Assembly: GCA_026707545.1 (NCBI GenBank)
Contig: JAPOWR010000001.1
Coordinates: forward strand, 310,001-374,000
Length of the DNA: 64,000 nucleotides
Reading direction: 5' to 3'
Source of the DNA: Acidobacteriota bacterium
GTDB taxonomy: Bacteria > Acidobacteriota > Thermoanaerobaculia > Multivoradales > Multivoraceae
Shown here: piece by piece, positions 28,306-35,973 of the stretch
How the letters are laid out: the number at the start of each line of letters is the position of its first letter
Position numbering within the stretch: position 1 is the stretch's first letter
Program-made: the position numbers and the translations under genes
The notes under the pieces: model-generated
Seen by the model: the letters and a program-made list of their open reading frames with translations, nothing else
Databases searched by the model: none
Told to the model about the DNA's origin: nothing

Positions 28306-29109
28306 ATGAGAAACGGCACGGCGTCGGGCGGCCGCGCGTCGCTGGCGGTCGCTGCGGCTCTGGCGTTCTTCCTGGCTGTCGCCGGCGCGGGCTCCGCGAC
28401 GGCCCAGGATCGCGGCGCGGCAGGCGGCGGGCCGGGCCCCTATGTCGGTGTGTTCGCCGGCTGGGGTGCTCTGGACGTCCGGCTCCTCGACGAGGACGGC
28501 TTCACGGCGGCGGACAGCCGCCCGGGCCGGACCTTCGACTACGACGACGCCGCATACCCGGTCGGCGTGGTCGCGGGTTGGGAGTTCGTGCCGCGACGCA
28601 CGGCGATCCGCGTCGAGCTGGACGGCTTCGTCGGCGGCTTGCCGGAGGCGGCCCGCCAGGTGGATCCAGTGGGGCTGGACGAAACAGCGGCCTCGGAGTT
28701 GCGCTGGGCGGTGACGGCGCGGGTCGGAGTCCGGAGGTCCCTTGGCCGCGCCGCCGCTTTCCTCAGCGGCGGTGTGGCGGCGGCCGGGATCTCCGCTTCG
28801 TTCACGGACCTCGACCTGGGCCCGGACGGGCGCATGGCCGTGGATCGGGACGATTCCTTCGCCGGCCGATCGACGCGGGTCGGCTGGGTCGCCGGCGCCG
28901 GCCTCGAGATGCCGTTCGGCGACGCCTGGACGCTCCGTTTCGAAGCGATGCGCATGGACTTCGGCGAGACGGTCGACGAGGCTCCGAACGTGACGGGCGT
29001 CAACGCCGGCGTCTGTGGCCCAGGCGGGCTACCGAGCCCGTGCGAGTACCGGATCGACCATCGGTTCGACCTGGCCCGGCTGGTCGTGGTGCGTCGTCTC
29101 GGCCGCTGA
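28306..29109 (+). CDS. Secreted outer-membrane beta-barrel-like protein
   Basis: A 267-residue protein with a cleavable signal peptide (basic start, long Ala/Val core, ending GSATA-Q near residue 34). The mature part alternates short strands with glycine- and aspartate-rich turns (GPYVGVFAGWGALDV, YPVGVVAGWEFV, WAVTARVGVRRSLG, RVGWVAGAGLEMPFG, WTLRFEAMRMDFG) and ends in a strand with LVVVRRLGR. This matches eight-strand OmpA/opacity-like barrels. No specific function. Its last 81 bases overlap, on the opposite strand, the tail of the UDP-sulfoquinovose synthase gene. Confidence 0.8.
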   Translation: MRNGTASGGRASLAVAAALAFFLAVAGAGSATAQDRGAAGGGPGPYVGVFAGWGALDVRLLDEDGFTAADSRPGRTFDYDDAAYPVGVVAGWEFVPRRTAIRVELDGFVGGLPEAARQVDPVGLDETAASELRWAVTARVGVRRSLGRAAAFLSGGVAAAGISASFTDLDLGPDGRMAVDRDDSFAGRSTRVGWVAGAGLEMPFGDAWTLRFEAMRMDFGETVDEAPNVTGVNAGVCGPGGLPSPCEYRIDHRFDLARLVVVRRLGR

Positions 29110-30348
29110 TCCTGTCCCGGCGCCGTTGCCGGCGTCGAGGCTGGCTGCCTTGTCCAGAAAGGCGGATCTCCGCCGGCTGCCGTCCCAGCGGATATCGGGA
29201 AGCAGCACGTCCCGCTTCGCTGCGATCCGGTCCTGGTGCGGCAGGAGGTCTTCCAGCATCGCCCGGAGCTCGGAGTCCATGTCGCGGGTCGGCTGGTAGC
29301 CCAGCGCCAGCAGGTGGTCGTGGTCCGGGTTGTAGTGGTGCTCTTCCATTTCCTTGCGCGGATTCTCGATGCGGCGGATTCGCGGATCGAGACCCATACC
29401 GGAAGCGACCGCCGCGACCTTGGCGGCGAGCTCCGAGATCGTGTAGGTCTCCTCGAACTGGTTGAACACGCGGTAGTCGCCGGCTTCGGGCGGGTTGTCG
29501 ACCGCCAGGGTCAGGCACTGCATCGAGTCACAGATCGGCAGGAAGCCGCGGCGTTGGTTGCCGAGCCCGAACAGGGTCAGCGGTTCGCCGATGACCGACT
29601 GGCAGCAGAAGCGGTTGAGGGCGGTGCCGAAGGCCTGGTCGAAGTCGAGCCGGGTGTGGAGCGCGGGGTCGGTGGGGTGGTCGGCGGCGCTACCGAAGAA
29701 GCGGGTGCCGTAGACGACGCCCTGCATCACGTCGGTGGCCCTGAGCCCGAAGATGCGGCACGCGAACATCACGTTGTTGCTGTCGTGGACCTTGCTCCAG
29801 TGGTACCAGGAGCCGGCCTGGCGGGGGAAGGGCAGGCGGTCGTGGCGGCCGCGGTACTCGATCTCGAAGAATCCCTCGGGGATGTCCAGGTTCGGCGTGC
29901 CGTACTCGCCCATCGTGCCGAGCTTGACCAGGTGTGCCTTCGGCGCCAGGTCGCGCATCGCGTAGAGCACGTTCATCGTCCCCTCGATGTTGTTGCGCTG
30001 CACCCAGATCGCGTGATCCGCGTCGATCATCGAGTAAGGCGCCGAGGGGCATTCGCCCAGGTGGACGATCGCCTCCGGCCGGACGTCTTCGAACAGCCGG
30101 TACACCACGTCCTTGTCGGTCAGGTCGCCCTGAACCAGATGCGGACACCGGTCGTAGGCGGACTCGAAGGCGTCGAGCCGCTCCTCGACGGACGCGACCG
30201 GGAGAGCGGAGCGGCCGCCCATCTCGGCGACCCACTCGCGACGGAAGCCGGCATCGATGCCGGAAACCTCGTGGCCGCGGGCAGTCAGGTACTGCGCCAA
30301 CGGCCAGCCGAGGTAGCCGTCGATGCCTGCTATGAGAACGCGCGTGAT
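29029..30348 (-). CDS. sqdB: UDP-sulfoquinovose synthase, start codon anomalous
   Basis: An extended SDR of the SQD1/SqdB type, making UDP-sulfoquinovose from UDP-glucose and sulfite. Diagnostic blocks are GEYGTPN after the TMGE serine-equivalent, WYHWSKVHD (Y-x-x-x-K), VMQGVVYGTR, RLDFDQAFGTALNRF, and QFEETYTI. The Rossmann motif VLIAGIDGYLGWPLAQYL is encoded only if the frame is read up to about 30339, but no ATG/GTG/TTG lies between there and the in-frame TGA at 30376-30378. The first usual codon (TTG 30300) cuts the motif away. Either ATC 30348 is used, after AGGGGGTGA, or one A is missing from the AAA run (GTG-AAA-ATC would restore a start). The C-terminus carries a 40-residue tail overlapping the barrel gene. 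Confidence 0.85.
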   Translation of the reverse strand: MTRVLIAGIDGYLGWPLAQYLTARGHEVSGIDAGFRREWVAEMGGRSALPVASVEERLDAFESAYDRCPHLVQGDLTDKDVVYRLFEDVRPEAIVHLGECPSAPYSMIDADHAIWVQRNNIEGTMNVLYAMRDLAPKAHLVKLGTMGEYGTPNLDIPEGFFEIEYRGRHDRLPFPRQAGSWYHWSKVHDSNNVMFACRIFGLRATDVMQGVVYGTRFFGSAADHPTDPALHTRLDFDQAFGTALNRFCCQSVIGEPLTLFGLGNQRRGFLPICDSMQCLTLAVDNPPEAGDYRVFNQFEETYTISELAAKVAAVASGMGLDPRIRRIENPRKEMEEHHYNPDHDHLLALGYQPTRDMDSELRAMLEDLLPHQDRIAAKRDVLLPDIRWDGSRRRSAFLDKAASLDAGNGAGTGSAAETTHHDQPGQVEPMVDPVLARAR

Positions 30349-30533
30349 TTCACCCCCTGTTGCACTGTGCGGGGATCAGACCGCGTTCTCGGGTGCGAAC
30401 CGGGAAGATTCCGTGAGGAAGTCGATTCTACCAGCGAGAGGGCGGGAGGCTGGCTGTTGCGGCTTCGACTGGGCGGGTGCTACCTTTCCGTTCGCGTGCT
30501 CTGGTCCGGATCAAGACCGTCCGCGGCTCCGGC

Positions 30534-31598
30534 ATGAGGATTCTCTACGGAGTTCAGGGCACTGGTCATGGGCACCTGGTGCGTTCGGCGGCGATGGTGG
30601 CCGGCCTCCGGAGCAGGGGCCACGATGTCCACTGCCTGCTGACCGGTCGGTCTTCGGCCGCGTTCGCCGACCCTGAGATCCGGGCCAGCCACACGTTGCT
30701 CGAGGGGTTCACCGGCCAGGCCGCCGGCGGGCGAGTGCGGCTGTTCCAGACCATGCGGCAGTTGCGCGTGGTTCGCTTTCTGCGCGACGTACGCAGCTTC
30801 GATGCGTCCGGCTTCGATCTTGTGCTGACGGACTACGAGCCGGTTTCCGCGTGGATTGCGCGTAGATGCCGACGGCCGAGCATCGGCGTCGGCCACCTGT
30901 ACGCATTCCACCGGCGTCTGCGACTGCCCGGGCGGACCGGGCCGGCCAGGTGGATGCTGCGCCTGTTCGCTCCGGTCTACACGCCGGTTCGGACCGCCGT
31001 GGGTCTGCACTGGCATCGATTCGGCGGCGCGAATCTGCCGCCGACGATCAGTCCCGACCTCGTCGCGGCGGCCGCGGACGGTTCTGCGCGTAGTGATGGC
31101 CAGCGGTTCCTCGTCTACCTGCCCGCGGAGAGCGAACGGAGCATCGTGGATCTTCTGGGGCGACTGCCGCAGCGGCGGTTCGTTGCCTACCGGCCTGTGC
31201 CCGAGCGGGTCGAGCGCGGCAACGTCTCAATTCGTCCCTACGACCGCAAGGCCTTCGTGGCCGATCTGGTCGACTGCGCGGGAGTGATCACGAATGCGGG
31301 TTTCTCGCTCGCCAGTGAGGCGCTCCACCTGGGCCGCCGTCTCCTCGTGCAACCCATTCGCCGCCATCCGGAGCAGTTCCTCAACGGCCGGGCGCTCAAG
31401 GCGCTGGGTCTTGGCACCGTCGTCGAGCGGCTGACGGTGGAGCGGATCGAGTCTTGGATCGATACTCCGGAGCCGGCTCCCATGAACTATCCAGACGTGA
31501 CGCGCCACCTGGTCGACTGGATCGACGGGAGCGCCGAGCGTCCGCTCGGCGATTTGGCGACCGACGTGTGGGACGAAGTCGCCTGGCGGCCGGCATGA
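30534..31598 (+). CDS. MJ1255/MurG-like GT-B glycosyltransferase
   Basis: A glycosyltransferase-fold protein of about 354 residues. The start MRILYGVQGTGHGHLVRS is the N-terminal signature of the MJ1255-type glycosyltransferase group; GVITNAGFSLASEALHLGRRLLVQP is the donor-binding end of GT28-like enzymes. It likely transfers a sugar to a lipid or polysaccharide carrier. The ATG at 30534 was chosen; frame extension to 30477 lacks family similarity. It is divergent from the sulfoquinovose synthase gene and overlaps the next gene by ATGA. The pairing with UDP-sulfoquinovose synthesis suggests, without proof, use of that donor. Confidence 0.85.
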   Translation: MRILYGVQGTGHGHLVRSAAMVAGLRSRGHDVHCLLTGRSSAAFADPEIRASHTLLEGFTGQAAGGRVRLFQTMRQLRVVRFLRDVRSFDASGFDLVLTDYEPVSAWIARRCRRPSIGVGHLYAFHRRLRLPGRTGPARWMLRLFAPVYTPVRTAVGLHWHRFGGANLPPTISPDLVAAAADGSARSDGQRFLVYLPAESERSIVDLLGRLPQRRFVAYRPVPERVERGNVSIRPYDRKAFVADLVDCAGVITNAGFSLASEALHLGRRLLVQPIRRHPEQFLNGRALKALGLGTVVERLTVERIESWIDTPEPAPMNYPDVTRHLVDWIDGSAERPLGDLATDVWDEVAWRPA

Positions 31599-32401
31599 CC
31601 AGACCACGACCCGCGCGTCCGGCCGATCCGGATCTTGACTTCACCCTCGATCACTACCGCGAGATCCTGGCCCGGATTACCTCGACGCACCGCACCCTCT
31701 CGTTCGGTGAGGCGGCTCCCCTGGGCGAGGCGCTGCTCGAAGTGGAGCGCTTCGTCCTGATGCGGCACGACGTCGAGTTCAGTCTCGACGCCGCGCTGAC
31801 CCTGGCGCGGGCAGACCACGGCGCCGGCGTGCGCTCGACCTTCTTCGTCCAGATCGGTTCCGACTACAACCTGTTCGAGGCCGACGGTGCCGAGGCGGTC
31901 GAGGCGATTCTCGACCTCGGCCACGACCTCGGCTTCCACTACGACCTCGGATTTCTGGAGCGTTCGTCCGGCGACCCGGTGGTGCTGGCCAGCCGGGCGA
32001 TCGACCTGATCGAGGGCTTCTTCGACACGCGCATCCGGGCCGCCAGCCCCCACATGCCGATGCGCTCGGGCCGGACGCTACGGATTCCCGGCGTCGTCGA
32101 CGCCTACGACCCGCTCTACTTCGAGCGGATCAAGTACCTCTCCGACAGCACCCAGGTCTGGCGCGAGGGCGTGGTGACGTCGCTGCTCGACCGGTACGAC
32201 CAGATCCAGCTCCTCACCCACGAGTACCACTGGACGGAGGAGGGTCTCGGCTGGGACGAGCTGCTGTTGCTCGAGGCCGAATCCAAGTACCACCGGCTCA
32301 GGCGCCGCGCCGAGGCGAACATCGAGCGCTTCCGGGAGGGGCTGCGCCTGCGGGCGGAGCGGGACGAGGCGTTTCGGGCAGGGCGCGGCGGATCGAAGTA
32401 G
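31595..32401 (+). CDS. Polysaccharide-deacetylase-like protein
   Basis: A 268-residue protein with a NodB-like (beta/alpha)7 profile. MRHDVEFSLDAALTLA resembles the first deacetylase motif (D-D/V near the first strand), GHDLGFHYD the second (H-x-x-x-H region), and a C-terminal QLLTHEYHW holds another histidine. Related proteins sit in exopolysaccharide and lipid-linked sugar clusters. It has no signal peptide, so it should act on cytoplasmic or lipid-linked sugars. Translationally coupled to the glycosyltransferase (ATGA). De-N-acetylase activity is plausible, not certain. Confidence 0.75.
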   Translation: MTRPRPARPADPDLDFTLDHYREILARITSTHRTLSFGEAAPLGEALLEVERFVLMRHDVEFSLDAALTLARADHGAGVRSTFFVQIGSDYNLFEADGAEAVEAILDLGHDLGFHYDLGFLERSSGDPVVLASRAIDLIEGFFDTRIRAASPHMPMRSGRTLRIPGVVDAYDPLYFERIKYLSDSTQVWREGVVTSLLDRYDQIQLLTHEYHWTEEGLGWDELLLLEAESKYHRLRRRAEANIERFREGLRLRAERDEAFRAGRGGSK

Positions 32402-32412
32402 CCTTCGGGTCG

Positions 32413-33345
32413 ATGGATCGGGTGCGTACGGTTCGGGACGTCCTGCTGCGCCCGAGTACCGAGAGCGAACTCCCTCGTCTCTCCGAACTGACCGAGGTCG
32501 TCTACGGCGTCCGGCGCGAGCCGGAGGTTCTGCGGTGGCTTCTCTTTCATCCCGGTCCGGGGCCGGAGGTCGAGTCTTCCGTCGCCGAACGGCATGGTCG
32601 AATCGTCGGCCACGTGGCTTCGTTGCACTGCCGCTACCGGGTCCATGGCGGAACGGTGACGGGTGCGCACCGGATGCTGTGGATGGTTGAACACGCTGCG
32701 AGGGGCAGAGCCGGCGTCCCCCTTGCCGGCCGAACGCCCGACACGGACTTCGAGGTCGTCCTCGGCGGCACCGCCGCCACCAAGGCCATGCTGGTCATGC
32801 GCGGCTTTCGCGAGGCCGGCGAGGCGCTCGAAGTGCGTCTGGGCACCGCGGCGGCGGGCGTCGCCACGACCGGGCAGACCGGCCTGGCGCTGTCCGACTT
32901 CGATCCGGCGGCGGCCGGCCCGGCCGCTCCGCGGGACACGCTGGTCAATCTCGCCGAACCGGATCACCTGGCGTGGCTGGCGGCCTGTCCGGAGCACGAC
33001 GGCCTGCTGTTCACTTTGGAACGATCCGGGGAGCCGCTGGGTCCGGTCCTGCTCTACGTCAACCGGGCGAACGATCCACCCACCGGCCGGATCGTCCACA
33101 TGCCACATCTCGCGGAGGGTGCCGACCTGGCCCTTGGGGTTTTCCTCGACCGGCTGGGCCGGGAAGGGTGTGCCGAGGTGACCGTCCTGACCACGGAAGA
33201 TGGCCTGTTGCGGGCCACGGAGGCGCTGGGGGGCGAGGTCTTCTACCGGCGTCCGCTCTGGTTCCGCAACCCGAACCGGGCCGTTGAGCCGGCCCGCTTC
33301 TATCTCACCTACATGGAGGGGGATCTCGCCTACCGGCGGGTGTGA
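32413..33345 (+). CDS. GNAT-fold acetyltransferase-like protein
   Basis: A 310-residue protein with a GNAT-type first half: VLLRPSTESELPRLSEL, a strand-turn ERHGRIVGHVASL, then a second GNAT-like lobe ending VEVTVLTTEDGLLRATEALGG in outline. The acetyl-CoA pyrophosphate loop is not canonical, so catalysis is uncertain. Similar two-lobed proteins occur in surface-glycan clusters. It follows the deacetylase-like gene by 11 bases, completing a three-gene run. Facing it is the type III restriction gene, with a hairpin between. Confidence 0.7.
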   Translation: MDRVRTVRDVLLRPSTESELPRLSELTEVVYGVRREPEVLRWLLFHPGPGPEVESSVAERHGRIVGHVASLHCRYRVHGGTVTGAHRMLWMVEHAARGRAGVPLAGRTPDTDFEVVLGGTAATKAMLVMRGFREAGEALEVRLGTAAAGVATTGQTGLALSDFDPAAAGPAAPRDTLVNLAEPDHLAWLAACPEHDGLLFTLERSGEPLGPVLLYVNRANDPPTGRIVHMPHLAEGADLALGVFLDRLGREGCAEVTVLTTEDGLLRATEALGGEVFYRRPLWFRNPNRAVEPARFYLTYMEGDLAYRRV

Positions 33346-33390
33346 GGCTGTACGCGACCGTCGGACGAGCGCCCGGCGTCACTTCGTGCC

Positions 33391-33413
33391 GGTGCGCCGG
33401 CCTTCCGGCCGGC
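33391..33413. repeat. Palindromic repeat between convergent genes
   Basis: The hairpin GCCGGCC-TTCC-GGCCGGC (33396-33413) is preceded by GGTGC. It lies between the ends of the GNAT and res genes and could act as a bidirectional terminator. It is closely similar to 40561-40583 inside the alkA-like gene, including a compensatory C-G to G-C change in the stem. Confidence 0.6.
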
Positions 33414-33426
33414 TCATGAGCGGCTC

Positions 33427-35952
33427 TCAGTCCGTCGCCAGAAGCGCCGTGAGCCGCTGCTCCCACTCCTTTTCGTCGACCACCTCGAACCGCGTCGGCC
33501 GGCCGCGCATGGCGGGAACGAACTCGGCCCAGTCCGCGCGTCTCGCATGCGCGTTGCAGAGATCGAACACGGACCGCTTGTAGCTCGTGTCGGTCGCCTC
33601 CTCCAGGTGCAGCCCCTTCGTTTCCAGCACGAACACGCGGTGGAACGGGTCGTCCGGATCCGGTTCGTCCGGCTTCAGCGTCAGGATGAAGTCGGCGTAG
33701 ATACGGCCGCGCCGCCAGCCCTGAACGTAGTAGTCCTTGCGGGACCGGTTGCGATACCAGAAGAACAGCCTCTCTTGCCGGTCGAGGTAGGTCGCCACCT
33801 TGTTCTCCAGGATGTTGAACTCGTCCTCGTCCGTTCGCTCGAAGAGGTTCAGCTCGAACTGGCCGCCGTCGTCCCGGTTGGCCTGCTTCCCCTCGGGCGC
33901 CTCGATCTCGTGTGGCAGTCGGTTGAAGCCGAAGTCTTCGGCGGCAACGAGAAAGCGCATCCGCCCGCTGTCCAGCATCTCGCCGAAGGCCGCTCGGGCC
34001 AGGCGGTCGCGCTCGATGGCCACCTGTCTCCTGAGCTCGCCGAGCAGATGTACGAAGTGGGCGTGGACCTGTTTCGCCGGGTGGCGCTTCAGAAGTTCAC
34101 CGAACAGCCGTTTGGCGAGGTCGTAGCCTCGCCAGGGATTCGGCACGAGGTCGATCAGGTGGTTCGTGGCGAGCGCGTAGTCGAGTGTCGTGCCGCTGTC
34201 ATCCTGTCCGGTTTCCGCCGCGAAGCGCGATGAGGATTCGAGGCCGACGCGCAGGTCGAGCCCTCCAACCGGCGAGTCACCGAGGGCCAGGTCGAAGAGG
34301 GGACTCACGTCGATGGCCGCCCAGTCGACCCGCGACAGGATGTCCGCCTCGTAACGGACCGGTCTCCAACGATCCTGATCGTCGATCATGAAGGCCGGCA
34401 AAACGAGATCCCGAGCAGCTTCCTGGAAGTGGTCGCGTTGTCGCCGCGTGGTTTGGCGTCGCCGGAGTGCCTGATCGTCCGCTTCGTCGACGATCCGGCC
34501 GCCGAGGTCCCCCAGGCCTTCCTTGCCGAACCCCCGGCGAACCTGCTTCAGCATTTCGGCTCCCCGCCGCCTGAAGCAGAACACGTAGCTCTCGTCCAGG
34601 GCGGGCACGTTCGTCTTTCGAGCGTAGGGCTGGCGCAGGATGCGACCGACGAGCTGCGTCAGGCCGGTTTGCGACGAGGGTTGGGTCAGGATGGCGAGGA
34701 CGTAGGCGAAGGGGCAATCCCATCCTTCCTGGAGCGCCTGCTTCGTGATGATGTAGCGAATCTGGCAGTCGGGCGAGAGCAGACCGCCGATGTCGTCGAC
34801 CTCTTTCAACTCGTCCTTCGCGCTCGACTTGACCGCGATCTCGTGTGCCTGAATGTGCTGACTCTGTTGCAGGTACTCGCGGACATCCTCCGCATGCACG
34901 AAGCCGGCGCCGCGCTGGTCCTTCCCCGTTCGCTCCACCTGGATGACGCAGATGGGGCGGATGTGGGTGCCCGTGGCCGCTTCGTACTCCCGGGCTTGGC
35001 CCTCCAGGCGCTGGCGATGGTCCGCCGCGGCGAGGAGCGTGTCGCGCCAGTCGACATCCTCCCGACAGTGGATGTGGAGATCCAGTTTGATCATCTCTTC
35101 TGCCAGAAGCTCCTGGCCCAGGATCTCGACCAGAACATTGGCTTCGGGCGCCGGGGTTGCCGACAGTTCGACGACCGCGCAGGGGTTGAAGCCCTCGATC
35201 GTGCCCCGGGCGAGCCTCCCGTACGTCTTGTGTCCCTCGTCGAGGATGACTAGGGGCCGCAGCAGGCGCAGCGTGTTGCCCAGGGAGGTCTTGATCTGGG
35301 GTCCCCAGAGTTCGTGGCCGACGTCGAAGGTGTCGAGGTTCGGCGTTCGCCCGAGGATCTCCTCGTGGGCTTTCGGGTCGCCCTGATCCGGGAAGAACTG
35401 ATCGAAGCCGCCGCTGTCGCGGAACATCCGAAGTTGCTCCTTCGTCTCCCGGTTCGCGGAGGGCAGCATCAGTATGAGAACGCACAGGTTCTCCGCCACG
35501 TCACGGGGGCTGAAGCCGTCGGTCTTCTCGAGAATCAGGGTTCGCCCGCCCGAAGCGACATCCAGCCGCTGCCGGTAGAAATGGCCGCGATCCCTGAGGG
35601 CCGAGAGCGTCTGCCGGTAGATCTGCGCGGACGGAACGATCCAGAGCACCATGCCCGTCTGCCGCACTCGAAAGGTCACGTTGACGCGATCGATGACGTT
35701 GATGGCGATCAACGTCTTGCCGCCGCCCGTGGGGACCTTGAGGCAGAAGGCCGGCAGCACGCGGCCTGAACCGTCAGTGCGCGGCGTGTAGCGCCGCGGC
35801 GTGCATTCCCTCCAGGCCCGTTCGACCCAGTCGAACCCGATCTCGGGATCGAAATCCCGCGCCTGGGCATCCTTCTCGTGCCAGCGCGTCAGGGCGGTCA
35901 GAAAGTCGTCAACGGCGGTCAGCGTCCGTCGCTGATAGTCCTTCAGGATCAT
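33427..35952 (-). CDS. res: Type III restriction enzyme, helicase/nuclease subunit
   Basis: An 841-residue Res-like protein. A superfamily 2 helicase occupies the first two thirds: Walker A KVPTGGGKT near residue 75, DEGH box in VILDEGHKTYG, SATPAPE (motif III) and QLVGRILRQPYA (motif VI). The C-terminal part holds a nuclease-like core, RIYADFILTL followed by VFVLETKGLH (D...E-x-K). Res cuts DNA in complex with the Mod subunit after ATP-driven communication between two unmethylated sites. It starts 21 bases after the mod stop on the same strand, the classic order mod-res. Length is slightly short of the usual 900-1000 residues, but all motifs are present. Confidence 0.92.
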   Translation of the reverse strand: MILKDYQRRTLTAVDDFLTALTRWHEKDAQARDFDPEIGFDWVERAWRECTPRRYTPRTDGSGRVLPAFCLKVPTGGGKTLIAINVIDRVNVTFRVRQTGMVLWIVPSAQIYRQTLSALRDRGHFYRQRLDVASGGRTLILEKTDGFSPRDVAENLCVLILMLPSANRETKEQLRMFRDSGGFDQFFPDQGDPKAHEEILGRTPNLDTFDVGHELWGPQIKTSLGNTLRLLRPLVILDEGHKTYGRLARGTIEGFNPCAVVELSATPAPEANVLVEILGQELLAEEMIKLDLHIHCREDVDWRDTLLAAADHRQRLEGQAREYEAATGTHIRPICVIQVERTGKDQRGAGFVHAEDVREYLQQSQHIQAHEIAVKSSAKDELKEVDDIGGLLSPDCQIRYIITKQALQEGWDCPFAYVLAILTQPSSQTGLTQLVGRILRQPYARKTNVPALDESYVFCFRRRGAEMLKQVRRGFGKEGLGDLGGRIVDEADDQALRRRQTTRRQRDHFQEAARDLVLPAFMIDDQDRWRPVRYEADILSRVDWAAIDVSPLFDLALGDSPVGGLDLRVGLESSSRFAAETGQDDSGTTLDYALATNHLIDLVPNPWRGYDLAKRLFGELLKRHPAKQVHAHFVHLLGELRRQVAIERDRLARAAFGEMLDSGRMRFLVAAEDFGFNRLPHEIEAPEGKQANRDDGGQFELNLFERTDEDEFNILENKVATYLDRQERLFFWYRNRSRKDYYVQGWRRGRIYADFILTLKPDEPDPDDPFHRVFVLETKGLHLEEATDTSYKRSVFDLCNAHARRADWAEFVPAMRGRPTRFEVVDEKEWEQRLTALLATD

Positions 35953-35973
35953 CCGGCGGAGAGCGCTTCGCCG

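Noticed and set aside
29236-30537. 433-codon plus-strand frame opposite the sulfoquinovose synthase
   Set aside because: It mirrors the synthase codons; no recognisable domain, and the synthase motifs are on the other strand.
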